Source: Trichodesmium sp002260545 (lineage in GTDB: Bacteria; Cyanobacteriota; Cyanobacteriia; Cyanobacteriales; Microcoleaceae). From it: a stretch of 64,000 bases of DNA. Position numbers and translations under genes: made by a program. Shown piece by piece: positions 1 to 6,971 of the stretch (position 1 is the first letter of the stretch; every line of letters begins with the position of its first letter). The DNA lies in NCBI RefSeq assembly GCF_050016015.1, contig NZ_JBNHEQ010000297.1, forward strand, positions 39,891 to 103,890. The letters are read 5' to 3'. Under the pieces are notes generated by a model, which worked only from the letters and a program-made list of their open reading frames with translations, had not been told where the DNA came from and made no database searches.

Positions 1-370
1 TAACAGCAGCAACTCCAGCTAAAACAGCAGCAATAATCTCACTCTCAGCATTAGTAATAGCAACCGCCACAGCACCAGTCGCAATCAAAGCAGCAACCCC
101 CGCCATTTCACCAGCAATAAAACTAGCAAAAGCACTAGCAAGAGTAACAGCGATCGCCGCTCCAGCACAACGAACAATCAAAATCCTAATCTTGCTCCTA
201 CTTTGCCCAATTCTTGCACCCCGAAAATTTGCTCCTATTAGGATAGCATCGTCAAAATCGCAACCTCTCAAGTCAGAACCGCTAAAATTAGCGGCGGTGA
301 GGTCTTGACCTTGAAAATTGCGATGTCGTAAGTCTTGCTGAGAAAAATCTAAAGGTAATGGTTGATTCAT
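1..370 (-). CDS. Pentapeptide-repeat membrane protein, 3' end beyond window
   Basis: The frame opens with ATG at 370 on the minus strand and runs off the window edge without a stop, so only the first 123 codons are seen. Residues 1-55 hold A(N/D)LxG-type pentapeptides (for example LTAANFSGSDLRGCDF and ILIGANFRGARIG), which in this superfamily form a right-handed quadrilateral beta-helix. From about residue 65 the sequence becomes a long Ala/Val/Ile-rich stretch (AAIAVTLASAFASFIAGEMA), which suggests membrane segments. It is divergently oriented to the PEP-CTERM gene, with 56 bp between them. The function cannot be stated; pentapeptide-plus-membrane proteins of unknown role are common in filamentous cyanobacteria. 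Confidence 0.75.
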   Translation of the reverse strand, partial: MNQPLPLDFSQQDLRHRNFQGQDLTAANFSGSDLRGCDFDDAILIGANFRGARIGQSRSKIRILIVRCAGAAIAVTLASAFASFIAGEMAGVAALIATGAVAVAITNAESEIIAAVLAGVAAV

Positions 371-426
371 GGGATAGTTTGTGATACTTTAAAAGTAAAC
401 TTTAAATCTAAAATCGCCATTTTTTT

Positions 427-1026
427 ATGAAAAATCTAACTTTACTATCTGCCACACTCCTCACTGTGACATCTGCATTGCTTTTTGGGAAAATAGAAGC
501 TGCCTCTGCTTTAATTTGGAATTGGAGTTATTCTGCTCCTGGTATAGAGGCGAGTGGTAGTTTGACTACTAATGACACTCCTGACGATTTAGGTTTTTAC
601 CTAATTACTGGAATTACTGGTACGAGAAATGACGAAACAATTATTGGTTTACAAGCTACGGGAACTTCAGTACCAGGAAACGAACCTTTTGTACTTGACA
701 ATATAATTAGTCTTAATCCTGATTAACAATTAACAAGTTCTGGTTTTGGGTATTTTACCTCGGAAGGAAACTTTGTGAATATGTTTTTTGCTGGTTTTTT
801 GCAGCCTCCGGGTTATTTTGAGATTTTTTCTGCGCCGCCATTTATACCAGGTTTTGAAAATTTTGGTCCAGAAGATAGTGAATTGCCCGTTAGTTTTTCT
901 GCTGCTCCAATCGTTGTCCCTGAAACCACCTCCACTTTAAGCTTCCTCACTCTCGGTACTCTAGGAGCAGTTTCAACCGTCAAACGCAAACTGAAGCCTT
1001 CCAAATCTACAACTAATCCTAGCTAG
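427..1026 (+). pseudogene. PEP-CTERM exported protein with in-frame TAA
   Basis: Residues 1-25 form a signal peptide (MKNLTLLSATLLTVTSALLF, then KIEAASA). The first 99 codons end at TAA 724-726, but the same frame continues without a shift to 1026. The C-terminus reads VPETTSTLSFLTLGTLGAVS followed by a basic KRK tail, which is a PEP-CTERM sorting signal (VPEP-like motif, hydrophobic helix, basic end) handled by exosortase. The whole product would be about 199 residues. Without the second half the protein would lose its sorting tag. CAA to TAA (Gln) would explain the stop. It could be a pseudogene, a sequencing error or a read-through product; I favour pseudogene. Confidence 0.8.
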
Positions 1027-1044
1027 TAGGTTGGGCAAATATTA

Positions 1045-1320
1045 CAGCGGTTTTCATTTCGGTAGACCACAGTAGTAGCTCGTCTAGCTTAAAAATGTGG
1101 GTAAAGAGGGAGTCTGCGGAAGACAACTCCCCCGACCCCTCTCAAAGTAGGAAGGGGGGACTCTTCTCCCCCTTCCCTCGCAGGGAAGGGAGTCGGGGGT
1201 TAGGTTTTTTACACACAATTTTAGTCTAGACACGGTAGTAGGGACGTTCTATGGAACGTCCCTACAATATTTTGGTTGTGACGATCGAGAATAAAAATTA
1301 TTATTGATACACTTGTGGTT
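1045..1320. repeat. Truncated MITE (family A) with inserted repeat
   Basis: The left end CAGCGGTTTTCA is preceded by TA and followed by TAGACCACA, as in the complete copies at 3127, 10721, 12759 and 36882. The central hairpin (GTAGGGACGTTC, loop TATG, GAACGTCCCTAC at 1238-1265) is also present. Between them, about 1085-1234 hold a C-rich/G-rich block with partial inverted symmetry (CTCCCCCGACCCC and GAGTCGGGGG). The expected right end is not recognisable. No gene is seen in this 317-bp gap. Confidence 0.6.
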
Positions 1321-1343
1321 GTAAAAAGGAGGTATCATTCATT

Positions 1344-1749
1344 ATGTCTCAAGAATTATTAAATAGAGTTAATGAGTAAATCAGAAGGGTTAAACATTCA
1401 AGAAAAGCTTCAATTAATCCGTTATATCATGTCTGGTTGAATAGTTATAAATAAATGAGGGAGGACTCAGGACTCAGGAGTCAGGACTCAGGACTCAGGA
1501 GGGAAGATAGGAGAAAGAAAGTATAAAAAGGAAAAAGTTTTTTGGTCGCGTAAGCGGAACGGAGTTCTATCACTAATTATCCGGACACCATATTATTTAT
1601 CAAGTCATCTTAAAATAAATGATAATTCTACCCCTAAACTTCGGCGTAAATGGCGTGAGATTCAAGGAAAAGCGACTTATCATTTAGTGGGAGAAGATGC
1701 TCAAGAATGGGTTTCTAGAAATCGTCAAGAAGCTACAGAAAACCGCTAA
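1344..1749 (+). pseudogene. Decayed antitoxin gene, frameshifted and interrupted
   Basis: A good ribosome site (AAAGGAGG at 1325-1332) precedes ATG 1344 and MSQELLNRVNE. After a frame change the sequence reads LNIQEKLQLIRYIMSG. A block of roughly 170 bp containing GACTCAG-type heptamer repeats (about 1455-1500) follows. The frame then resumes as LRRKWREIQGKATYHLVGED, then AQEWVSRNRQEATENR and TAA. The KWREI...GEDAQEWV(S/T)R(T/N)R tail is typical of a cyanobacterial antitoxin family found before PIN toxins. The gene is clearly dead: frameshift, insertion and stops. Confidence 0.6.
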
Positions 1750-1808
1750 CAAATTATTCGCTTTTTTGTGACAAGAATCTTGTCAAACATTACTACAGAA
1801 ATCAATAT

Positions 1809-2001
1809 ATGGTAACTAATATTAATATTGACGAAAAACTCCTTCAGGAAGCTCTAGCTTTGAGCGATAATTCCACAGTAAATCTTATTAAGATAAACAG
1901 CTTTGCGTGAATATATTCAACGTCGTCAACAACAGAAAGTATTAGAATTATTTGGTACTATCGACTATTAAGAAAATTATAATTATAAGCAACAAAGATA
2001 G
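1809..2001 (+). pseudogene. VapB-type (DUF2191-like) antitoxin, decayed
   Basis: The start reads MVTNINIDEKLLQEALALSD, the ribbon-helix-helix start typical of VapB antitoxins (compare the family pattern MRTNIEIDDELLxEA). The frame shifts near 1885-1905 and resumes as ALREYIQRRQQQKVLELFGT then IDY. An in-frame TAA at 1969-1971 precedes ENYNYKQQR and TAG 1999-2001, which is the usual acidic/aromatic tail that contacts the toxin. It lies directly upstream of the PIN-domain remnant, the normal vapBC order. Confidence 0.65.
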
Positions 2002-2010
2002 AAAAAATGA

Positions 2011-2405
2011 ATGCTTGTAGTTAACAGTTATTTTTGTTCTCTTGCATTACGACGCAATACCCCAAATGATGTAATTTATATCGTTAATAAATTGCGAGAT
2101 TTAATTACAGATGGACGAGTCGTTTTACTAGGATAAATTCGTCAGGAAGTTTGATCGGGATTCGTGTTCGGGAACAATTTATTCGATTACGAGAATATCT
2201 GCGTGCTTTTTCTGACTTACAGTTAACAACTGAAGATTATGAGCTAGCAGCAGAATTTTTTAATACTTGTCGCAGTCATGGTATTCAGGCTTCAAATACT
2301 GATTTTTTAATTTGTGCAGTAGCTCATCATCGTGGTTACAGTATTTTTACTACCGATAAAGATTTTGATAATTTTCGCTCGTACATTCCAGTTATTTTAT
2401 ATTAA
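2011..2405 (+). pseudogene. VapC-like PIN-domain toxin, inactivated
   Basis: The start MLVVNSYFCSLALRRNTPND aligns with the VapC start (VDTSxWSLALR), but the first catalytic Asp is Asn here. TAA at 2134-2136 interrupts LITDGRVVLLG*IRQEV, and a one-base loss near 2150 shifts the frame. The rest is well preserved: IRVREQFIRLREYLRAF, LTTEDYELAAEFFNTCRSHG, then TDFLICAVAHHRGYSIFTTD with the PIN acidic residues, ending IPVILY. PIN toxins are Mg-dependent RNases. Because the active site, a stop and a frameshift are all altered, this copy cannot make toxin. Confidence 0.75.
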
Positions 2406-2724
2406 GTTTGGGCTTTGTTGAAATAGCGTTCTTAACATCCATTCCACTTTGGTTCGCCGACTCAAACGCGGAGCAAGTGCGGCAGCTATATCGCTCTATG
2501 AAAGTGATGATTGATGTTATCTTCATCTATTGTACAATAGTTAGGGTGGTCTGCCAGAGCGTGCTTAGAGCGATCGCGATGATTGATGTTATCTTCATCT
2601 ATTGTACAATAGTTAGGGTGGGCTGATTAAATCTTAAAACTTTTACCTGTAAAGGTTTCAGCCTTTTTATTTCTCAGACAGATGTTTGATTTATTTATTG
2701 TCCAATAGTTACAGCAGTTTCCGC
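2391..2724. repeat. 334-bp direct repeat, copy 1
   Basis: This block starts at the last codons of the vapC remnant and recurs at 2787-3120 with an exact 396-bp offset. It contains an internal doublet of GATGTTATCTTCATCTATTG followed by TACAATAGTTAGGGTGG, and ends with TTATTGTCCAATAGTTACAG, the reverse complement of a motif that is tandemly repeated at 19.8-20.1 kb. Short frames inside it look like chance readings of the repeat. Confidence 0.85.
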
Positions 2725-2786
2725 GCGTTATGAAGTACATATCTACAAGCAAGTGCGGCTGCTATATACTTTGATGCAGCAAAGCC

Positions 2787-3120
2787 GTTATTTTATATTA
2801 AGTTTGGGCTTTGTTGAAATAGCGTTCTTAACATCCATTCCACTTTGGTTCGCCGACTCAAACGCGGAGCAAGTGCGGCAGCTATATCGCTCTATGAAAG
2901 TGATGATTGATGTTATCTTCATCTATTGTACAATAGTTAGGGTGGTCTGCCAGAGCGTGCTTAGAGCGATCGCGATGATTGATGTTATCTTCATCTATTG
3001 TACAATAGTTAGGGTGGGCTGATTAAATCTTAAAACTTTTACCTGTAAAGGTTTCAGCCTTTTTATTTCTCAGACAGATGTTTGATTTATTTATTGTCCA
3101 ATAGTTACAGCAGTTTCCGC
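2787..3120. repeat. 334-bp direct repeat, copy 2
   Basis: This is the second copy of 2391-2724, apparently identical. The copies are separated by 62 bp (2725-2786) that resemble 3230-3290 (TATGAAGTACAT..., GCAGCAAAGCC). It is directly followed by a family A MITE. Confidence 0.85.
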
Positions 3121-3126
3121 ACCTGA

Positions 3127-3229
3127 CAGCGGTTTTCATAATTAGTAGACCACAGTAGGGACGTTCCATGAAACGTCCGTACAAGGTTTTGATTATGGCG
3201 ATGTGGTTTATAAAGAGTGAAAAGCGCTG
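3127..3229. mobile_element. MITE family A, complete copy (TA-flanked type)
   Basis: The left end CAGCGGTTTTCA..TAGACCACA and right end TGTGGTTTAT..TGAAAAGCGCTG form roughly 28-bp imperfect terminal inverted repeats, with TA outside the right end. The centre is the hairpin GTAGGGACGTTCCATG / AAACGTCCGTAC. TA target sites with short TIRs are characteristic of the IS630/Tc1-mariner group, so a non-autonomous derivative of such an element is a reasonable inference. It carries no coding capacity. Confidence 0.7.
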
Positions 3230-3327
3230 TATGAAGTACATCTGCACTTACTTGTGCAGCAGCTATATACTTTCATGCAACAAAGCCTTAAGTTTGGCAT
3301 AATTTATGAGATAATAAAATTAACTGG

Positions 3328-3426
3328 ACTTACGCTCATAAACCCGGTTTCTAGGGTAAATCATTGTTTTTGACAATAAACACCTACGAGAAACAGGGTT
3401 TGGTGGGTTTGCCTGCATAAGTCCTG
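3328..3426. mobile_element. MITE family B copy with ATTAA target duplication
   Basis: The ends are CTGGACTTACGC and GCATAAGTCCTG, variants of the family B inverted repeat CAGGACTTACGC. Both ends are flanked by ATTAA, a 5-bp target duplication. It ends just upstream of purL, so purL's promoter region abuts or includes the element. Confidence 0.75.
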
Positions 3427-3453
3427 ATTAACTCAACTTTCCCATTATAAATT

Positions 3454-5781
3454 ATGTCACAAACTCCTTTTTCTCCAGAAGAAATAGCATCTGAAGGCAT
3501 CAAACCTGAAGAATATCAAGAAATTCTCAACCGTCTGGGTCGCCACCCCAATAAAGCAGAACTAGGAATGTTTGGCGTTATGTGGTCAGAACACTGCTGC
3601 TACAAAAACTCCCGCCCCCTTCTCAAACAATTTCCCACTACAGGTAAACGCATTCTTGTTGGACCGGGAGAAAACGCTGGAGTGGTAGACCTAGACAATG
3701 GACTCCAACTTGCTTTCAAAATTGAATCCCACAACCACCCATCCGCTGTCGAACCATTCCAAGGTGCTGCCACGGGAGTCGGCGGTATTCTCCGAGACAT
3801 CTTTACAATGGGTGCCCGTCCGATCGCCGTGCTTAACTCCCTCCGTTTCGGTTCCCTAGAGGATGCCAAAACTAAGCGCATTTTTACTGGAGTAATTTCC
3901 GGCATTTCTCACTACGGAAACTGTTTCGGAGTACCTACCGTCGGTGGAGAAATTTACTTTGACCGCGCCTACACAGGCAACCCCCTAGTCAACGTGATGG
4001 CATTGGGATTAATGGAAACCCCCGAAATTGTTAAATCTGGTGCATCCGGTATTGGCAACCCAGTCTTATATGTTGGTTCCACTACAGGTAGAGACGGTAT
4101 GGGTGGAGCAAGTTTCGCCAGTGCCGAACTCAGTGAACAGTCAATAGACGATCGCCCCGCCGTACAAGTAGGAGACCCATTCCTAGAAAAATGTCTAGTT
4201 GAAGCTTGTTTGGAAGCATTCAAAACCGGAGCAGTAGTCGCAGCACAAGACATGGGAGCTGCTGGTATCACCTGTTCCACTTCAGAAATGGCAGCAAACG
4301 GAGGTGTTGGCATTGAATTTGACCTCGACAAAGTACCAGTCCGAGAAACTGGGATGGTTCCTTATGAATATATGCTATCCGAATCTCAGGAACGAATGTT
4401 ATTTGTTGCCGAAAAAGGTCGGGAACAAGAATTGATTGATATTTTTGAACGTTGGGAACTTCATGCAGTGGTGGCAGGTACGGTTATTGAGGAACCTATT
4501 GTGCGCATTTTATTTGAAGGCAAGGTTGCTGCTGAAATACCTGCTACTGCTTTGGCAGATAATACTCCTATTTATCATCGGGAATTATTGAGCGAACCGC
4601 CAGAATATGCTACAAAAGCTTGGGAATGGAATGTGTCATCGTTACCAGCATCTACGGAACATGGTATTGAAATTCAGGGAAATTTCCAAACCTGGAATGA
4701 TATTTTACTGACTTTATTAGATACTCCAACTATTGCTTCTAAAAATTGGGTGTATCAGCAATACGACTATCAAGTACAGAATAATACTGTGATGTTGCCG
4801 GGTGGTGCTGATGCTGCTGTGATTCGGTTACGCCCCCAAATTTCCGATCTTAATAACCCACCATCAACTTCAGGTGTTGCTGCAACAGTTGATTGTAATT
4901 CCCGTTTGGTTTATCTCGATCCATACAATGGTGCAAAAGCAGTAGTGGCAGAGGCAGCACGGAATCTCAGTTGTGTCGGTGCTGAACCTGTAGCGGTTAC
5001 AGATAATCTCAATTTTGGCAGTCCGGAAAAACCTGTGGGATATTGGCAACTAGCTGAGAGTTGTCGCGGTCTTGCTGAAGGTTGTCAGGAGTTGGGAACG
5101 CCTGTTACTGGTGGGAATGTGTCTTTGTATAATGAAACTTTGGATGCTGACGGTACTCCCCAAGCAATTTATCCGACTCCAGTTGTGGGAATGGTGGGGT
5201 TAATTCCCGATATTACTCGTATTTGTGGTCAAGGTTGGCAGACTGAAGGGGATCTTATCTATTTAATAGGGAATTTAGGAGTTAAGTCTTTAGCTGCTTC
5301 TGAATATTTAGCAACTATTCATCGTGTGGTTGCTGGTAAACCGACGGAAGTAGATTTTGATTTGGAAAGGCGAGTACAGGCAGTTTGTCGTCATGGTATC
5401 CGACAAGGGTGGGTGCGTTCTGCTCACGATAGTGGTGAGGGAGGTTTAGCGATCGCTCTAGCAGAGTCTTGTCTGAGTGGGAAGTTAGGCGCTGAGATTA
5501 TTTGGGAATTGTCTGATGTTTCTAATTTCCGATGGGATGAGTTTTTGTTTGGCGAGGGTGGTTGCCGAATTTTGGTTTCTGTTGCGCCCGAAAATCAGAT
5601 AATTTGGGAATCATATCTTGAGGAAAATTTGGCTGATTTTTGGCAGAAAATTGGTCTGGTGGGTAATGCTGAAAGTAGTTTGCAAATTTTAGTTAATGAG
5701 GGCGTTTCTTTGATTAATGTAGAGATGGGAGAAATTAGCGATCGCTTTCAAAATGCTATTGAGAGACGTTTGAGTTTTTAG
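3454..5781 (+). CDS. purL: Phosphoribosylformylglycinamidine synthase subunit PurL
   Basis: This is the large subunit of FGAM synthase (fourth step of purine synthesis, ATP-dependent amidation of FGAR), working with PurS and PurQ, which are not in the window. The 775-residue length matches the short PurL type, which lacks the glutaminase domain. Two AIR-synthase-like halves are visible: the first has MFGVMWSEHCCYKNSRPLL and the nucleotide-binding ESHNHPSAVEPFQGAATGVG; the second has DNLNFGSPEKP and VTGGNVSLYNE. ATG 3454 directly precedes the conserved start SPEEIASEGIKPEEYQEIL. The frame is intact, in contrast to its neighbours. Confidence 0.97.
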   Translation: MSQTPFSPEEIASEGIKPEEYQEILNRLGRHPNKAELGMFGVMWSEHCCYKNSRPLLKQFPTTGKRILVGPGENAGVVDLDNGLQLAFKIESHNHPSAVEPFQGAATGVGGILRDIFTMGARPIAVLNSLRFGSLEDAKTKRIFTGVISGISHYGNCFGVPTVGGEIYFDRAYTGNPLVNVMALGLMETPEIVKSGASGIGNPVLYVGSTTGRDGMGGASFASAELSEQSIDDRPAVQVGDPFLEKCLVEACLEAFKTGAVVAAQDMGAAGITCSTSEMAANGGVGIEFDLDKVPVRETGMVPYEYMLSESQERMLFVAEKGREQELIDIFERWELHAVVAGTVIEEPIVRILFEGKVAAEIPATALADNTPIYHRELLSEPPEYATKAWEWNVSSLPASTEHGIEIQGNFQTWNDILLTLLDTPTIASKNWVYQQYDYQVQNNTVMLPGGADAAVIRLRPQISDLNNPPSTSGVAATVDCNSRLVYLDPYNGAKAVVAEAARNLSCVGAEPVAVTDNLNFGSPEKPVGYWQLAESCRGLAEGCQELGTPVTGGNVSLYNETLDADGTPQAIYPTPVVGMVGLIPDITRICGQGWQTEGDLIYLIGNLGVKSLAASEYLATIHRVVAGKPTEVDFDLERRVQAVCRHGIRQGWVRSAHDSGEGGLAIALAESCLSGKLGAEIIWELSDVSNFRWDEFLFGEGGCRILVSVAPENQIIWESYLEENLADFWQKIGLVGNAESSLQILVNEGVSLINVEMGEISDRFQNAIERRLSF

Positions 5782-5799
5782 CGCTGGTTTTGGGGTAGG

Positions 5800-6325
5800 T
5801 TTATTTAACCAGCGTGTAGGGGCGGGTTTTGAGGATAACATCGTGCTGATATCAAAGATTTTGCTAAANNNNNNNNNNNNNNNNNNNNNNNNNNNNNNNN
5901 NNNNNNNNNNNNNNNNNNNNNNNNNNNNNNNNNNNNNNNNNNNNNNNNNNNNNNNNNNNNNNNNNNNNATCGTGCTGATATCAAAGATTTTGCTAAACCC
6001 GCCCCATTACATTATGATTACCCGCACCAATTTCAATTTCGGGGCGAGTTTATTTAACCAGGGTGTAGGGGCGGGTTTTGAGGATAACATTGTGCTGATA
6101 TCAAAGATTTTGCTAAACCCGCCCCATTACATTATGATTACCCACACCAATTTCGGGGCGGGTTTATTTAACCAGGGTGTAGGGGCGGGTTTTGAGGATA
6201 ACATCGTGCTGATATCAAAGATTTTGCTAAACCCGCCCCATTACATTATGATTACCCACACCAATTTCGGGGCGGGTTTATTGAATTTCTGTAGTTTTGT
6301 CAATGTTTCTGGCTGAACCCGCCCC
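5800..6325. repeat. 114-bp tandem repeat with 100-N gap
   Basis: At least five units begin GGGGCGGGTTTTGAGGATAA, contain GTGCTGATATCAAAGATTTT and the inverted pair TAAACCCGCCCC / GGGGCGGGTTTA, and end TTTAACCAGGGTGTA. Spacing is 114 bp (one unit 120 bp). Assembly gap 5869-5968 lies inside the array, so the copy number is unknown. The unit length is a multiple of three, so a 38-residue repetitive reading frame stays open, but nothing suggests translation. The repeated hairpin could act as terminator for purL. Confidence 0.85.
5869..5968. other. Assembly gap, 100 N
   Basis: Exactly 100 N inside the 114-bp tandem array; the fixed length is a scaffolding convention, so the real distance is unknown. 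Confidence 0.99.
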
Positions 6326-6415
6326 TACTTCGCGATCGCCTCCGTTTAATTAGGTATAAAAAAATGTGCCATCTGAGTGCCATTGCCCAGTATTTCTAGA
6401 ACTCCCCATCTCTTA

Positions 6416-6664
6416 TATCAAATCCGGATAATTACTCAGGACTTAGGCAGAACCGCCATATCTAGTAAGGGCGAATGCCATTCGCCCCTACATATGGCAT
6501 ATAATTCCATATTTTGCGTAAGTCCTGTTACTATAGCCTGCGTCCGCAGCGACTGGAACGGAGTGGAAGGTTTGTGGAGCATTCCGGAACGGATAGCAAT
6601 CTCAGGAGTCCCACGAGATTGCTTCCTATCGTCGCAATGACGAGTGTTCAATCGGATTCTATAT
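6416..6664. mobile_element. Family C repeat interrupted by a family B MITE
   Basis: The outer element starts ATATCAAATCCGGATAATTACT and ends CGTCGCAATGAC..TCGGATTCTATAT, matching the uninterrupted copy at 37068-37199 (which carries CGACTGGAACGGAGTGGAAG and GATTGCTTCCTATCGTCGCA). It is split at TTACT by the family B MITE 6437-6527. No gene is seen; short frames here are repeat sequence. Confidence 0.75.
6437..6527. mobile_element. MITE family B, nested, TTACT target duplication
   Basis: Ends CAGGACTTAGGC and GCGTAAGTCCTG are inverted repeats. TTACT occurs at 6432-6436 and again at 6528-6532. The interior carries AGGGCGAATGCCATTCGCCCCT, an inverted repeat. The empty site exists at 37.08 kb, where the same outer repeat reads CCGGATAATTACTATACTCC. 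Confidence 0.85.
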
Positions 6665-6971
6665 CACATCACGCCCAAGATATTAAAAAGTGACTTTTGC
6701 TTTGCCCGTAGCACTATATTGCTGCAGTCGAAAGCAGATGAATCTAGTTGTTAGATTCACCTGCTATCAAGATTAATAATTCTGACTAATATAAAGTTTG
6801 AGTTAGAACTTAGAACAAAGGGTAGTGGTGTAGAAGTAGTGATATCCAAAACAAAGTCAAGTAGTCAAGGGAATATGATTTATTAAAAACTAAGAATTTA
6901 AGGTACTTTCTGTTAAGAGTTAAGTGTTCCTTATTCCCTACGTCGCTCCCTATATCACTTGATTTAGAGGA
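6665..6971. other. Intergenic, no gene seen
   Basis: This AT-rich 307-bp stretch downstream of the RTX gene contains GTTAAGAGTTAAGTGTTCC, also found at about 10692 before a family A MITE. I see no convincing terminator or reading frame. Confidence 0.5.

Noticed and set aside
2408..3022. Two similar short frames of 72 and 89 codons
   Set aside because: They are readings of the 334-bp duplicated repeat; composition and internal doublets are non-coding.
5843..6316. Open frame of 38-residue repeats through the purL-distal array
   Set aside because: Frame is open only because the 114-bp unit is a multiple of three; it crosses an N gap, has hairpin arms and no coding character.
6377..6651. Overlapping short frames on both strands
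   Set aside because: They lie wholly within nested family B and family C repeats.
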